A stretch of DNA of 64,000 bases from Urinicoccus timonensis (GCF_900232945.1 NZ_OCTU01000001.1:809899-873898); one strand, 5' to 3'; counted from the stretch's first letter, positions 47,108 to 56,192 are shown. The notes: generated by a model from the sequence alone, not told the origin. Made by a program: numbers and translations.

Positions 47108-47112
47108 CTTTT

Positions 47113-47682
47113 TTATTTTTTGTATTTTCCAATGGTCTTTTGGATTTCCTGGTAGATCAAATAGGGTTCATGGTCTTCCTTTAAAATGTCCATATAGAGG
47201 GTATCATAATAGTCCCCTGCCAGGTAACGAGACTGCCTCCAGCGGCCAATTTCTTGGAAGCCACACTTCTTATAGAGGGCCTGGGCCCGGTGGTTAAAGG
47301 TAAAACAAGTTAGGGAAATGGAATGTAAATTTAAAAGGTAAAAACCATAGTCCAGAACCAGGTTGATAATATCATAGCCTAAGCCCTTAGACCGAGCCTC
47401 TTCCTGGCCAATCATAATTCCTAAAACTGCCCGGCGGTTTACCAGGTCAATATCAAACAATTCCACCAGGCCAATGAGCTTACCCTGGTAGTCTACGGCA
47501 AACTGCCTCTTGTCTTCGGATTTTTTGAAATAGTCCCTTTCATCATCGGCTGTATAAAGCCCCGGCATAGACCCTGTAAAGAGGGAGGCTTCAAAGTCGT
47601 TCATAAAGCGGACAAAGTCATCCATGTCTTGGTCAAAGACAGGCCTTAAAGAAACCTGTTTCCCCTTAAATTTTTCAATCAT
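47113..47682 (-). CDS. GNAT-family N-acetyltransferase (RimJ/RimL-like)
   Basis: 189 residues. The AcCoA-binding region is around EEARSKGLGYDIINLVLDYGF, and the end NHRAQALYKKCGFQEIGRWR is typical of COG1670 acetyltransferases. The acceptor, an amine of a protein, antibiotic or polyamine, cannot be predicted. It lies 2 bp after the PIN/TRAM gene, so it belongs to the CarD-led transcript. Confidence 0.88.
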   Translation of the reverse strand: MIEKFKGKQVSLRPVFDQDMDDFVRFMNDFEASLFTGSMPGLYTADDERDYFKKSEDKRQFAVDYQGKLIGLVELFDIDLVNRRAVLGIMIGQEEARSKGLGYDIINLVLDYGFYLLNLHSISLTCFTFNHRAQALYKKCGFQEIGRWRQSRYLAGDYYDTLYMDILKEDHEPYLIYQEIQKTIGKYKK

Positions 47683-47684
47683 TC

Positions 47685-48782
47685 CTATCCATCCTTTCGC
47701 TTGGCAAAAATCATCTTCCCAGCTGAAGTTTGTAAGATGCTGGTCACTGTTACAGAAAGTCTTTGGCCAATAAGGTCCCGGCCATTTTCTACTACAACCA
47801 TGGTTCCATCATCCAGGTAGGCCACCCCTTGGTGGGCTTCAGTCCCCCCCTTGAGGATGGTGACAAGAAGGTCCTCGCCACTTAAGACAACAGGTCTTAG
47901 GGCATTGGCCAGGTCATTGATATTTAAGACATCCAGACCTTGGACATTGGCTACCTTGTTGAGGTTGTAGTCGTTGGTCATAATCTTAGCATTTAAAACC
48001 TTGGCCAGTTTTAAGAGCTTGGAATCTACTTCTGGGATTTCCTTAAAGTCCTGGTCTGAAATGACAATCTTAGGCAGGGGATGGTCCTGCATCTGTTTTA
48101 AGATGTCCAGACCCCGACGCCCCCGGGCTCTTTTGGAGGCATCCTGGGAGTCGGCAATGTGTTGGAGTTCCTCCAAGACAAAGACCGGCACCACCAGGGG
48201 ACCTTCTATAAAGCCTGTTTGGGAAATATCCAAGATTCGTCCATCAATTAAGACACTGGTGTCTAAGACCTTGGCATCTTCCAACTTATCCTTTTTCGTC
48301 ATGAAGCCATCAATCTTTGGCAGGCTGAGCTCGGTTATCCGCTTGGACAATTCAGCCTTGCGGTGGCCCAAAAGTTGATAGCCCACATAGGCAAAAATTA
48401 CATGGATAAAAATACTTAAAATCCCCCCGACATAGGGAATTTGGTCAATGGGCCTGGAGACCAAAAAGGCCACTACAAGGCCCAGGATAATCCCTGTAAA
48501 ACCTAACAAGAGGTCAGACAAGGGCATATCGGCCAATTGTTTTTCGATGAAAGCCATGAATTGTTCTAACAGCCAGACTGCCTTGGGGTATAATAAATAA
48601 AATATAAGTGCAAATAAAAGAATCAATCCCACAGTCATGATTTCGATGAAATGAGGCAAAGAAATTTCAAGGATGAAATTTAAATTCTTTAAGCCTACAG
48701 CGATTAGAATACCAATCCCAGCTCCCAGTAGCGTGAATAAAAATCGAAAAATTCGCGCTAACCATTTTTTGCTTTGGTTCAT
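47685..48782 (-). CDS. YacL-like membrane-anchored PIN/TRAM protein
   Basis: 365 residues. Four membrane helices in about 1-140, a PIN nuclease-like domain (about 165-285) with acidic residues in VLDTSVLIDGRILD and IMTNDYNLNKVA, and a C-terminal TRAM RNA-binding domain (GGTEAHQGVAYLDDGTMVVVENG). The family (Bacillus YacL) is an integral membrane protein of uncertain RNase activity, commonly beside carD as here. Confidence 0.92.
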   Translation of the reverse strand: MNQSKKWLARIFRFLFTLLGAGIGILIAVGLKNLNFILEISLPHFIEIMTVGLILLFALIFYLLYPKAVWLLEQFMAFIEKQLADMPLSDLLLGFTGIILGLVVAFLVSRPIDQIPYVGGILSIFIHVIFAYVGYQLLGHRKAELSKRITELSLPKIDGFMTKKDKLEDAKVLDTSVLIDGRILDISQTGFIEGPLVVPVFVLEELQHIADSQDASKRARGRRGLDILKQMQDHPLPKIVISDQDFKEIPEVDSKLLKLAKVLNAKIMTNDYNLNKVANVQGLDVLNINDLANALRPVVLSGEDLLVTILKGGTEAHQGVAYLDDGTMVVVENGRDLIGQRLSVTVTSILQTSAGKMIFAKRKDG

Positions 48783-48806
48783 ACTCCCTCCTTAAATAAA
48801 AAATGG

Positions 48807-49295
48807 TTATTGGTTGGAAAAAATGGCGTGGTCAATTAAATCAGACAATTCCTCTTCATCCTTGCCATAGACCAAAATCATTTCAGAAATGATGATTTGC
48901 TTGGCATTGTTTAGCATCTTCCTTTCCCCAGTGGATAGGCTCTTTTCGTGGTCTAAGATTTCTAAACATAGGACGACCTTGGCAATCTCTTCAATATCCC
49001 CACTTTTAATCCGGTCCATATTGTAACGGTAGCGGCGGTTCCAATTTTTGGGCAACTTGCTTTCGTCTTCTTGGGTGAAAATTTTAAAAACTTGATCCAT
49101 TTCCTCCTTAGATAGGATTTCTCGAACTCCCAGTTTTTTCATTTGCTTGACAGGGACCATTACATTCATATGATTTGCCGGCATCTTCAATATGTAATAC
49201 TCCTGGACTTCCCCCAAGACTTCCTTTTTCTCGATATCCTCAATCACTCCTGCACCATGAATGGGATAAACGACCTTATCGCCAATTGAAAACAT
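48807..49295 (-). CDS. CarD/CdnL-family transcription regulator
   Basis: 162 residues. The N-terminal RNA polymerase-interacting domain (about 1-65) with FSIGDKVVYPIHGAGVIEDIE, and a helical C-terminal DNA-binding part (RRYRYNMDRIKSGDIEEIAKV). CarD proteins stabilise RNA polymerase open complexes, often at rRNA promoters. The gene starts an operon with the YacL-like and GNAT genes and has two likely promoters. Confidence 0.93.
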   Translation of the reverse strand: MFSIGDKVVYPIHGAGVIEDIEKKEVLGEVQEYYILKMPANHMNVMVPVKQMKKLGVREILSKEEMDQVFKIFTQEDESKLPKNWNRRYRYNMDRIKSGDIEEIAKVVLCLEILDHEKSLSTGERKMLNNAKQIIISEMILVYGKDEEELSDLIDHAIFSNQ

Positions 49296-49331
49296 GCTAC
49301 ACCTCCATTTTCACAACAATAACCTATGTAT

Positions 49332-49340
49332 AGTATAGCA
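49332..49340 (-). promoter_or_regulatory. Proximal promoter of carD (extended -10)
   Basis: TGCTATACT on the minus strand, 37 bp upstream of the carD start codon; the -35 region is not clear. Confidence 0.5.
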
Positions 49341-49366
49341 TAATTGGAAAATAAAATAAACATTTT

Positions 49367-49395
49367 ACATTATCATAGTCTACTTATTATGTCAA
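49367..49395 (-). promoter_or_regulatory. Distal promoter of carD
   Basis: TTGACA (49390-49395), a 17-bp spacer ending in TGA, TAATGT (49367-49372) on the minus strand. With the proximal -10 it makes a tandem promoter. Confidence 0.6.
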
Positions 49396-49432
49396 CTCTC
49401 TATAGAGATTTTTCTTTCTTGACCTAAACTTC

Positions 49433-49475
49433 GAGAAAAAAGAAAGGAACAGGTTACTTTCCTGTTCCTCTTTCT
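49433..49475 (-). terminator. Terminator of the DUF1232 gene
   Basis: AGAAAG-AGGAACAGG / CCTGTTCC-TTTCT stem overlapping the end of the gene, followed on the minus strand by TTTTTCTC. Confidence 0.75.
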
Positions 49476-49852
49476 ATCTTGAGCCAATCTTCATATCGGT
49501 CCAATTCATCTTCAATTTTGTGGAGAATTTTGAAAAATACTGCCACATCATCTAAAAAACCCACTCCCAGAAGAAAGTCCGGAATGAGGTCTACGGGGTT
49601 TAAGAGGTAGAGAATCCCCACCACAATCAAAACAAGATTTTTCTTTTTAACCCCCTTGTAGCGTCCCTGGGTCCAATCCAATAGGAGCTTTACCATTAGG
49701 ATTGATTGGTGACCCAAGACTTTAAAAGATCCCTCTTGACTCAAAGTTTCTAAAGACTTGTTGGCAAGTTTTAGGAGTCTTCCCTTTTTTCCCAGTAAAA
49801 ACAGGGCCTTTGGAGCTAGGTTTTTATAAATTTTATCAAAATTTACTTTCAT
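49454..49852 (-). CDS. DUF1232 (YkvA-like) membrane protein
   Basis: 132 residues from the ATG at 49852, five nt after GGAGG. The core NPVDLIPDFLLGVGFLDDVAV is the DUF1232 signature, with a hydrophobic helix just before it (LVLIVVGILYLL). The family has no settled function. It follows the first mgtE by about 50 bp in the same direction and may be cotranscribed. Confidence 0.88.
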   Translation of the reverse strand: MKVNFDKIYKNLAPKALFLLGKKGRLLKLANKSLETLSQEGSFKVLGHQSILMVKLLLDWTQGRYKGVKKKNLVLIVVGILYLLNPVDLIPDFLLGVGFLDDVAVFFKILHKIEDELDRYEDWLKIERGTGK

Positions 49853-49901
49853 TAGCACCTCCTATATTGAATTTTTACCCTCAATTAGGAAGCTTTAATC
49901 A

Positions 49902-51257
49902 TCAGGCAATCTGGGATAGGATTAGGCCAGCTAGGTTGAAGTAGACCACTAGAACCAGAGCATCTATAATGGTGGTAATAATGGCGGCACTCATTAGGGC
50001 CGGGTCAAATCCTAGTTTTTTCATCAAAATGGGTAGACCTGCCCCTAGAAGTTTGGATAGGATAATGGTGACAATCATAGTCAAGGTCACCAGGACACTC
50101 ACTCCCAGGTCTGTTCCTAAGATCATCAGGCGGACAAAGTTGACCAAGGATAGGATGACTCCTACCACCAGACCCACTCGTCCCTCCTTCCACATGATGT
50201 AAAAGACGTCTTTGAGTTCAATTTCTCCAGTTGCCAATCCCCGGATGACCACAGTGGTGGATTGGGACCCTGTATTTCCTCCTGTCCCGGTAATCATAGG
50301 GATAAAGGAAGTCAGGATGATGTATTTGGCAATAATGGGGTTATAGTGCTTGATAATCCCGGCAGAAATGGTTCCGGAAATCATGAGGATTAAGAGCCAG
50401 GGAATCCGGTTTTTTGCCAGGGACCAGGCACTTTCATCCAGGTAGTCCATGTCGGAGTCTCCCCCGATCCCTACCATCCTATGGAAGTTTTCCGTATCCA
50501 AGTCTTCAATGATTTCCAGGATATCATCAAAGGTAATGATCCCAGTTAAGCGGTGCTCCTTGTCCACTACAGGCAGGGCCAGGTAGTCGTATTTTTGGAA
50601 GCGGTCGGCCACTTCCTCAATGGGGTCCAAGGTTTTGACATAGATAACGTCTGTTGTCATCATATCTTCCACCAAGGTATCATCATCAGCCACCACCAAT
50701 TCTCTTAAGGACACAAAGCCCAGGAGGGTGTTTTTTTCATCTACCACATAACAGGTATAGACGATTTCTGAATCCTCGCCATTTTCCCGAATAAACTTCA
50801 TGGACTCTTCCACTGTCCATTCGGGTTTCAGGGCCAGGTACTCGATGGTCATTTCTGCCCCAGCTGTTCCTGCTGGATACATTAAAAACTCGTTGATTTG
50901 CCGTCTTTCTTCCGGACTGGCTGCTGCCAAAACCTTGGTGACGATTTCAGCAGGGACTTCTTCCAAGAGGTCAATCATGTCGTCAAAATAGAGTTCTTCC
51001 ATGATATCGAGTATTTCTTGGTCTGTTATGGCATCAATGAGTTGGAGTTGTTGGGAGTGGTTGAGGTAGGTAAAGACATCAATGGCCTTGTCTTTTGGCA
51101 ACATTCGGTAGATAAGGATGGCATCTGTGGTATCCAGGTCTTCAATAATCTCTGCCAAGTCTGCTTCATTCATCCGGCTGATTTCTTCTTTGATGGCCAC
51201 CATGTCTTTTTCTTCAATCATATGTTTTAAGTGTTCTAATTGTCTATTGTCTTCCAT
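49902..51257 (-). CDS. mgtE: Magnesium transporter MgtE (paralogue 1)
   Basis: 451 residues. N-terminal superhelical domain (about 1-130, YLNHSQQLQLIDAITDQEI), tandem CBS domains (about 135-260, MMTTDVIYVKTLDPIEEVADRF), a plug helix and five membrane helices with TGGNTGSQSTTVVIRGLATGEI, the ion-pore region. MgtE is a Mg2+-gated Mg2+ channel. It lies 10 bp after a paralogue of the same layout. No M-box riboswitch precedes the pair. Confidence 0.95.
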   Translation of the reverse strand: MEDNRQLEHLKHMIEEKDMVAIKEEISRMNEADLAEIIEDLDTTDAILIYRMLPKDKAIDVFTYLNHSQQLQLIDAITDQEILDIMEELYFDDMIDLLEEVPAEIVTKVLAAASPEERRQINEFLMYPAGTAGAEMTIEYLALKPEWTVEESMKFIRENGEDSEIVYTCYVVDEKNTLLGFVSLRELVVADDDTLVEDMMTTDVIYVKTLDPIEEVADRFQKYDYLALPVVDKEHRLTGIITFDDILEIIEDLDTENFHRMVGIGGDSDMDYLDESAWSLAKNRIPWLLILMISGTISAGIIKHYNPIIAKYIILTSFIPMITGTGGNTGSQSTTVVIRGLATGEIELKDVFYIMWKEGRVGLVVGVILSLVNFVRLMILGTDLGVSVLVTLTMIVTIILSKLLGAGLPILMKKLGFDPALMSAAIITTIIDALVLVVYFNLAGLILSQIA

Positions 51258-51267
51258 GCTCTCTCTC

Positions 51268-52614
51268 CTAGTATAAGATCAAGTTTGCCAGGCCAAAATA
51301 GATAATTAAGGCACAGGAGTCAATAACGGTCGATATAAAAGAGCTGGCCATTAGGGCAGGGTCGAAGCCGAGTTTTTTCACCACAATGGGTAAAAAAGCT
51401 CCCATGATCTTGGACAGTTCCACCACACAGAGAATGGTTAGGCTCACTAGGAGGCTGATTAAAAAACTTTCCTTCACCAGGAAGAAAAGGCGGATAAAGT
51501 TGACAAAGCCTAGGGCCAGGCCTGCAATAAGGCCAACTTTTCCTTCTTTAAAGACAACCTTCCATATATCACTGATCTTAATGTCCCCCGTAGCCAGGGC
51601 CCGGATAACCATTGTCGAGGACTGAGACCCCGTATTTCCCCCAGTGTCAGACAACATGGGGATAAAGGATGTCAGGATAATAAAGTCTTGAATAATCCAA
51701 TTATAGCGGTTGATAATTCCTGAAGTCAGGGTGGCTGAAATCATTAAGATCAAGAGCCAGGGTAGGCGGTTTTTGGCCAAAGACCACACTGTCTCTTCCA
51801 TGTAGTCCTTCTTGGAAGGCTCAATAGCAGCCATCCTGTGGAAGTCTTCTGTGGTTTCTTCCGTCATGACGTCCATGATGTCGTCTACGGTAATGATCCC
51901 TATGAGCCGGTGCTCTTGGTCTACTACTGGCAAGGCCAGGTAACCGTACTTATTAAATTTATCGGCAACATCTTCCTGGTCATCCAAGGTCTCTACAGAA
52001 ATAACATCATCGATCATGATATCTTCAATCTTGGCCTGGGGATTTTCCGTTACCAATTGTCGTAGGGAGACAAAACCCAGTAGTTTTTGATACTTATTTT
52101 TTACATAACAGGTATAGACCGTTTCCTTGGTCATCCCGATTTGCTTGATGTATTCCAGAGCTTGGCCTACTGACCATTCAGGCTTCAAGTCTACATATTC
52201 GGTGGTCATAATGGACCCGGCAGAGTCCTCCGGATACATTAAAAATTCATTAATAATCTTTCTTTCTTTTAAGGGGGTTTGTGCCAGAACTTTATTGACA
52301 AAGGATGCAGGCATTTCCTCTAAAAGGTCAATCATATCATCAAAGTAGAGGTCGTTTAAAATGGACTCCAATTCTTCATCAGTCATGGACGTAATCAAGA
52401 GCCGACGTTGGTAGGGGGTCATATAGGCAAAGACATCAATGGACAGGTCCTTGGGCATCATACGGAATATGAGCAGGGTATCTCTTTCGTCAAAAGATTC
52501 CAAAAGTTCTGCCAAATCAGCCCCATTCATCGATTCGACTTCTTGTTTTAAGGTTTGTAGGTCCTTACTTTCAATTAAATGAGCAAAATATTTTGCTTGG
52601 CGTTCTAAATCCAT
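51268..52614 (-). CDS. mgtE: Magnesium transporter MgtE (paralogue 2)
   Basis: 448 residues from the ATG at 52614 after AGGAGGAAGC; an earlier in-frame start has no site. Same domains as the neighbour: N domain, CBS pair (IEDIMIDDVISVETLDDQEDVADKF) and membrane domain with SDTGGNTGSQSSTMVIRALATGDI. The conserved pore motif differs slightly at its first residues (SDTGG versus TGTGG). It is the first gene of the mgtE pair. Confidence 0.95.
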   Translation of the reverse strand: MDLERQAKYFAHLIESKDLQTLKQEVESMNGADLAELLESFDERDTLLIFRMMPKDLSIDVFAYMTPYQRRLLITSMTDEELESILNDLYFDDMIDLLEEMPASFVNKVLAQTPLKERKIINEFLMYPEDSAGSIMTTEYVDLKPEWSVGQALEYIKQIGMTKETVYTCYVKNKYQKLLGFVSLRQLVTENPQAKIEDIMIDDVISVETLDDQEDVADKFNKYGYLALPVVDQEHRLIGIITVDDIMDVMTEETTEDFHRMAAIEPSKKDYMEETVWSLAKNRLPWLLILMISATLTSGIINRYNWIIQDFIILTSFIPMLSDTGGNTGSQSSTMVIRALATGDIKISDIWKVVFKEGKVGLIAGLALGFVNFIRLFFLVKESFLISLLVSLTILCVVELSKIMGAFLPIVVKKLGFDPALMASSFISTVIDSCALIIYFGLANLILY

Positions 52615-52640
52615 GCTTCCTCCTTTCTTGTCTCCTCTTG

Positions 52641-52649
52641 ATTGTATCA
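52641..52649 (-). promoter_or_regulatory. Extended -10 promoter of the mgtE pair
   Basis: TGATACAAT on the minus strand, 27 bp before the mgtE2 start codon, immediately downstream of the telA terminator. Confidence 0.5.
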
Positions 52650-52663
52650 TACTTGACCCCATG

Positions 52664-52687
52664 AAAAAAAGCCTCCGAGAGGCTTTT
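52664..52687 (-). terminator. Terminator of xpaC-telA
   Basis: AAAAGCCTC-TCG-GAGGCTTTT with seven T residues on the minus strand, next to the telA stop. Confidence 0.85.
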
Positions 52688-52688
52688 C

Positions 52689-53807
52689 TTACTTATCTTG
52701 GGCTACATCCAAAAGACCCCGTTTCAGTTCTTTTTCCAATTCTTGCAATTGGACACTGGCTTGGGCTCTTTGGGCTGCTCCATCCCGACTAATTTGACGA
52801 ATTTCCTGGATGGCTGTAATGAGTTGGTCGTTGGTGTACTTAATGGTGTCTATATCAATAATAGCTCTTTGGGAGGCCTTGGCTGTTTCAATAGAGGACA
52901 TTTTTAAGGTCTCCGCATTTTTCTTTAGGAGGTCATTGGTCAGGTCTGTAACTTCCTTTTGGGCTTGGGCTGCCCGGCCGGTATGGAGGGCTCCCAGGGC
53001 CAGGACCATTTGGCTCTTCCAAAGAGGGATGGTATTGATAATAGTGGATTGGAGCTTTTCCACCATGACAGTATCTCCGGATTGGACCAGGCGAATTTGG
53101 GGGGCCATTTGCAGGCTTACCATCCGGGTCAGGTCCAGGTCGTGGAGCTTTTTTTCAAAACGGTCAATAGAAGACCGAAAATCTTGGGCTTTTTGGGCAT
53201 CAATAGGGAGTTTACTTTCCAGGGCCTTGGCTTCCAGGGCCGGAAGCTCTTGGCTCTTGGCCTTTTCCAGACGTTTTTCTCCAGCCTGGATATACATGGT
53301 CAATTCCTTGTAGTAGGAGAGGTTGAGGTCATACATTTGGTCCAGGGTAGAGATATCTTTTAAAAGTTGAATTTGGTGGCCTTCCAGGCTCTTGGCAATC
53401 TGGTCTACATTGGCCTGGGCCTTGTTATACTTGGTCTTTAAACCATCTACCTTGTTTTTGGACTTTTGGAATAGACCTGCCAGGCCCTTTTTTTCCTCTT
53501 GGTCAAAGTTTTTTAGCTCCAGGACTACAGAGGAGATTAGGTCGCCCACCTCTCCCAGGTCTTTTGTCCGGATGGTCTTTAAGGTTTCCTCGGAAAATTG
53601 AGCAATTTGTCCCTGGGCTCCTGCCCCGTATTCTAGGATAGTAGCTGTATTGCTTAGGTCAATTTTTTCCGCAAACTCTTCCACCTGTCTCTCTTCTTCT
53701 GGGGTCAAGTGGATGTCTTTAAATTTTTCTTCTTGGGGGGCTTCCTGGACCAGTTTGGGAGCTTGGGGCCCTTGGTCTAGGGTGAGTTCAATTTTTCTTT
53801 CGTCCAT
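52689..53807 (-). CDS. TelA-family (toxic anion resistance) protein
   Basis: 372 residues, almost entirely helical and rich in Gln, Lys and Glu. Family marks are the central SLQMAPQIRLVQSGDTVMVEKLQ region and WKSQMVLALGALHTGRAAQAQKEVTDLTNDLLKKNAE. TelA/YceH proteins are linked with tellurite or cell-envelope stress resistance, mechanism unknown. It is 1 bp after the XpaC-like gene, the same pairing as in Bacillus. Confidence 0.9.
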   Translation of the reverse strand: MDERKIELTLDQGPQAPKLVQEAPQEEKFKDIHLTPEEERQVEEFAEKIDLSNTATILEYGAGAQGQIAQFSEETLKTIRTKDLGEVGDLISSVVLELKNFDQEEKKGLAGLFQKSKNKVDGLKTKYNKAQANVDQIAKSLEGHQIQLLKDISTLDQMYDLNLSYYKELTMYIQAGEKRLEKAKSQELPALEAKALESKLPIDAQKAQDFRSSIDRFEKKLHDLDLTRMVSLQMAPQIRLVQSGDTVMVEKLQSTIINTIPLWKSQMVLALGALHTGRAAQAQKEVTDLTNDLLKKNAETLKMSSIETAKASQRAIIDIDTIKYTNDQLITAIQEIRQISRDGAAQRAQASVQLQELEKELKRGLLDVAQDK

Positions 53808-53808
53808 T

Positions 53809-54846
53809 TTATTCCTCCAATGTAAAATCTCGGTCTATAAGTCCGTCTTGTTTCATTAAATTTCTTAAGACACTAACTTCAGAAAGGCTATCCCTGGCCA
53901 TGGCTCCTCCCAGCTTGTCTAAGAGTTCTTCAAAGGCCTGGTTCATTTGCCCAAAGGCCTCTTCTAATTCTCCCAAGGCCTGGCTTGATTGGTTGAGGTC
54001 TTGGCTTTCTTGCAAGAGGAGATAGCGGTTCATCAGGTCTGCCAGGCTAGGCAGGTAGTAGCTATTAAACTTGGTCAGGGATTTTTTATTTTCAGGATAC
54101 TGGTCTACATGCTTGTAAATCCGCTCAATCGTAGTAATCAAGGGCAAGACCTTGTCCTGGGCTTGGGGTCTTAATTGGGGGTAGGTTTTTTTTATGGACC
54201 CAAAGGCCTCCTTGCCCTGGCTGTCATCCGGATTGCTGGGGTTTTCCAATTCCTCTTTTTGGACTTTTCCCAAGGTCTGGGCCTGCTTTTTGTAGAGAAG
54301 GTAGGTTGGGTAGTCCAGGATAAAGAGTTGGCCATCTTCTACAATTTGCGCCTCCTTAAAGGTGTTGTCTTGGATAAAGCTGGTCAGGTCTTTTTGGGCC
54401 ACTTCCAGGGGAACTCCGGCAATTCGAGCCATTTCATCCAACTTACCCACAGTCCCACTTCCCAGGGCCCGGATATATTTTTCCAGGCGGATCTTGGCTT
54501 TTTTATAGTAGGAAGACCGGTAGATTAAGAAGGCACTGGCCAGGGTAAAGAGGGCAAAAATCACTAGATAGGGTAGGTCTCTTATCTGGCCTGTCAAGAC
54601 TTCAAATAAAAAACTGATTGTTGTGATCCCCGATGAGACTCCCCCTACTAAGCCTAAAATCAGGTAAAGATCCCTCTTTGCTTCCACTCTTGGATTTTTT
54701 TCCACCAACTTGGGGTCTTTGGCTGGAATAAGCTTTTGACTGTCCTTCCAGCCTTGGAGAAAGCTACTTAGGCCTGAAGAGGCCTTCTTCCCCACACTAT
54801 TAAATATCTCATCCATGCTTTGGCCTATGGTTTTCTTCTCCTTCAT
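53809..54846 (-). CDS. XpaC-like membrane protein
   Basis: 345 residues. Two hydrophobic helices at about 56-75 and 85-105, preceded by a Lys-rich cytoplasmic N-terminus and followed by a long helical cytoplasmic region. This fits the XpaC (5-bromo-4-chloroindolyl phosphate hydrolysis) family, which occurs with telA genes. The enzymatic name is historical; activity is not established. ATG follows AAGGGGGGAGAAG. Confidence 0.85.
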   Translation of the reverse strand: MKEKKTIGQSMDEIFNSVGKKASSGLSSFLQGWKDSQKLIPAKDPKLVEKNPRVEAKRDLYLILGLVGGVSSGITTISFLFEVLTGQIRDLPYLVIFALFTLASAFLIYRSSYYKKAKIRLEKYIRALGSGTVGKLDEMARIAGVPLEVAQKDLTSFIQDNTFKEAQIVEDGQLFILDYPTYLLYKKQAQTLGKVQKEELENPSNPDDSQGKEAFGSIKKTYPQLRPQAQDKVLPLITTIERIYKHVDQYPENKKSLTKFNSYYLPSLADLMNRYLLLQESQDLNQSSQALGELEEAFGQMNQAFEELLDKLGGAMARDSLSEVSVLRNLMKQDGLIDRDFTLEE

Positions 54847-54869
54847 CTTCTCCCCCCTTAAGTAATTTT

Positions 54870-54898
54870 ATCGTAACACAAAAATATAGCTCTTTCAA
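54870..54898 (-). promoter_or_regulatory. Promoter of xpaC-telA
   Basis: TTGAAA (54893-54898), 17-bp spacer ending in TGT, TACGAT (54870-54875) on the minus strand. Confidence 0.65.
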
Positions 54899-54989
54899 CG
54901 GAAGAATCTTAAGCTTTGGACTAAAGAACTTAAGATATTTCTAATCTTTTCTTAAGATTCCCCGACTTCATTTTTTTGACACATTTTTG

Positions 54990-54998
54990 TGCTATACT
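54990..54998 (+). promoter_or_regulatory. Extended -10 promoter of the DUF1002 gene
   Basis: TGCTATACT, 15 bp before the GAAAGGGG site region. A perfect TTGACA at 54976-54981 is only 11 bp away, too close to be its -35. Confidence 0.45.
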
Positions 54999-55029
54999 CT
55001 AGACATAAAATGAGAAAGGGGTTTATAGA

Positions 55030-55911
55030 ATGAAAAAAACATATACGCTTTTGGCCCTGGTTTTGTGCCTGGCCATGCTTCCCTTTACAGCCCTAGCTAA
55101 AGAGGGAGCCACCCTGGTAACCCTGGGGGAAGACCTGACTCCCCGGGAAAAGGAAGCTATTTTGAAAGAATTGGATCCACCGGAAGATGCCGACTATGTC
55201 ACCGTATCCAATAAGGAAGAATACGACTATTTAGGAGATGTTCTACCAGCTAAAAACATTGGTAACAAGGCCATTTCCTGCGCCATTGTCCGCTACACAC
55301 CAGAAGGATCTGGCATCCATGTTAAACTTAGCCCCCTGGTTAAGGTGATTAAAGAAGATGCCTACCGCAACGCCTTGATTACAGCAGGGATTAAGGATGC
55401 CGACATCTATGTCACAGCTCCCGGCAATGTGTCCGGATCTGCTGCCCTAACAGGCCTCTTCAAGAGCTATGAAAAAAAGACTGGCCAAAAAATTCCGGAA
55501 GATGTAAAAAAAGTAGCCAATAAGGAAATGGTGGTTACCTCCAGTCTAACCGAGGAAGTTGGAGAAGACCAGGCCAATGACTTTATGAACAGCGTCAAGG
55601 TCCAAATGGCTGAAAAAATGCCCCAAAATGAAGCAGAAGTCCGAGACATCATCCAAAATATTGAAAACCAATACAATATCAACCTGTCTGAAGGCCAAAA
55701 GACCCAAGTGGTCAACCTCTTTAACGACATGAAAAACACAAATATTGACTGGGACAATATTAAGGAGCAAGCTGGAAAGTATTCCCAAAAAGCCAAGGAC
55801 TATATCAATAGCGAGGAAGGACAAGAAAATCTTAAGAAGGCCAAGGGGCTTTTACAGCGCTTTATTGATTGGATCTTCTCCCTTTTTGACAAGTCCAGCC
55901 AAGAGGGCTAA
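55030..55911 (+). CDS. Secreted DUF1002 protein
   Basis: 293 residues. Signal peptide 1-23 (LLALVLCLAMLPFTALA). Residues about 25-230 match DUF1002 (YpuA-like): LGEDLTPREKEAILKELD, VTVSNKEEYDYLG, AISCAIVRYTPEGSGIHVKL and the helical SAALTGLFKSYEKKTG. The C-terminal 60 residues are helical and end in LQRFIDWIFSLFDK. The family is extracytoplasmic with no known activity. Confidence 0.88.
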   Translation: MKKTYTLLALVLCLAMLPFTALAKEGATLVTLGEDLTPREKEAILKELDPPEDADYVTVSNKEEYDYLGDVLPAKNIGNKAISCAIVRYTPEGSGIHVKLSPLVKVIKEDAYRNALITAGIKDADIYVTAPGNVSGSAALTGLFKSYEKKTGQKIPEDVKKVANKEMVVTSSLTEEVGEDQANDFMNSVKVQMAEKMPQNEAEVRDIIQNIENQYNINLSEGQKTQVVNLFNDMKNTNIDWDNIKEQAGKYSQKAKDYINSEEGQENLKKAKGLLQRFIDWIFSLFDKSSQEG

Positions 55912-55912
55912 C

Positions 55913-55942
55913 TTGACGATAAGGGAGTCTTTATTGTACAAT
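55913..55942 (+). promoter_or_regulatory. Promoter of the DUF1858 gene
   Basis: TTGACG (55913-55918), 18 bp, TACAAT (55937-55942), just before the TTAAGGAGG site. Confidence 0.6.
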
Positions 55943-55977
55943 AGTCCTATAGAAAAAATGAACTTAAGGAGGATCTT

Positions 55978-56160
55978 ATGATTACAAAAGATACATTAAT
56001 TGGCGATTTAATCCGTCAAAAACCAGAAGCAGTTCCGATTTTAATGAGCTTTGGCATGGGCTGTGTAGGTTGCCCATCCAGTCAAATGGAATCCATTGAA
56101 GAAGCTGCCATGGTTCATGGCTTTGACTGCCAAAAGATTTTAGAAGAATTAAATAAGTAA
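55978..56160 (+). CDS. DUF1858 small redox-type protein
   Basis: 60 residues. The pattern DTLIGDLIRQKPEAVPILMSFGMGCVGCPSSQMESIEEA is typical, with Cys29 and Cys32 in a CxxC and a further Cys51. Members are found in anaerobes, alone or fused to hybrid-cluster or redox enzymes, and may bind an Fe-S cluster or form a disulfide. It has its own promoter and terminator. Confidence 0.92.
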   Translation: MITKDTLIGDLIRQKPEAVPILMSFGMGCVGCPSSQMESIEEAAMVHGFDCQKILEELNK

Positions 56161-56166
56161 GCTGGA

Positions 56167-56192
56167 GGGGCGATGAAAATCGTCCCTTTTTC
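56167..56192 (+). terminator. Terminator of the DUF1858 gene
   Basis: GGGGCGAT-GAAA-ATCGTCCC followed by six T residues. Confidence 0.8.

Noticed and set aside
52615..52663. Mg2+ riboswitch (M-box) before the mgtE pair
   Set aside because: The leader between the probable promoter and the start is only about 30 nt, too short for an M-box.
54976..54998. TTGACA plus TATACT as one promoter
   Set aside because: The spacing is 11 bp rather than 16-18, so TTGACA cannot be the -35 of this -10; the extended -10 was used instead.
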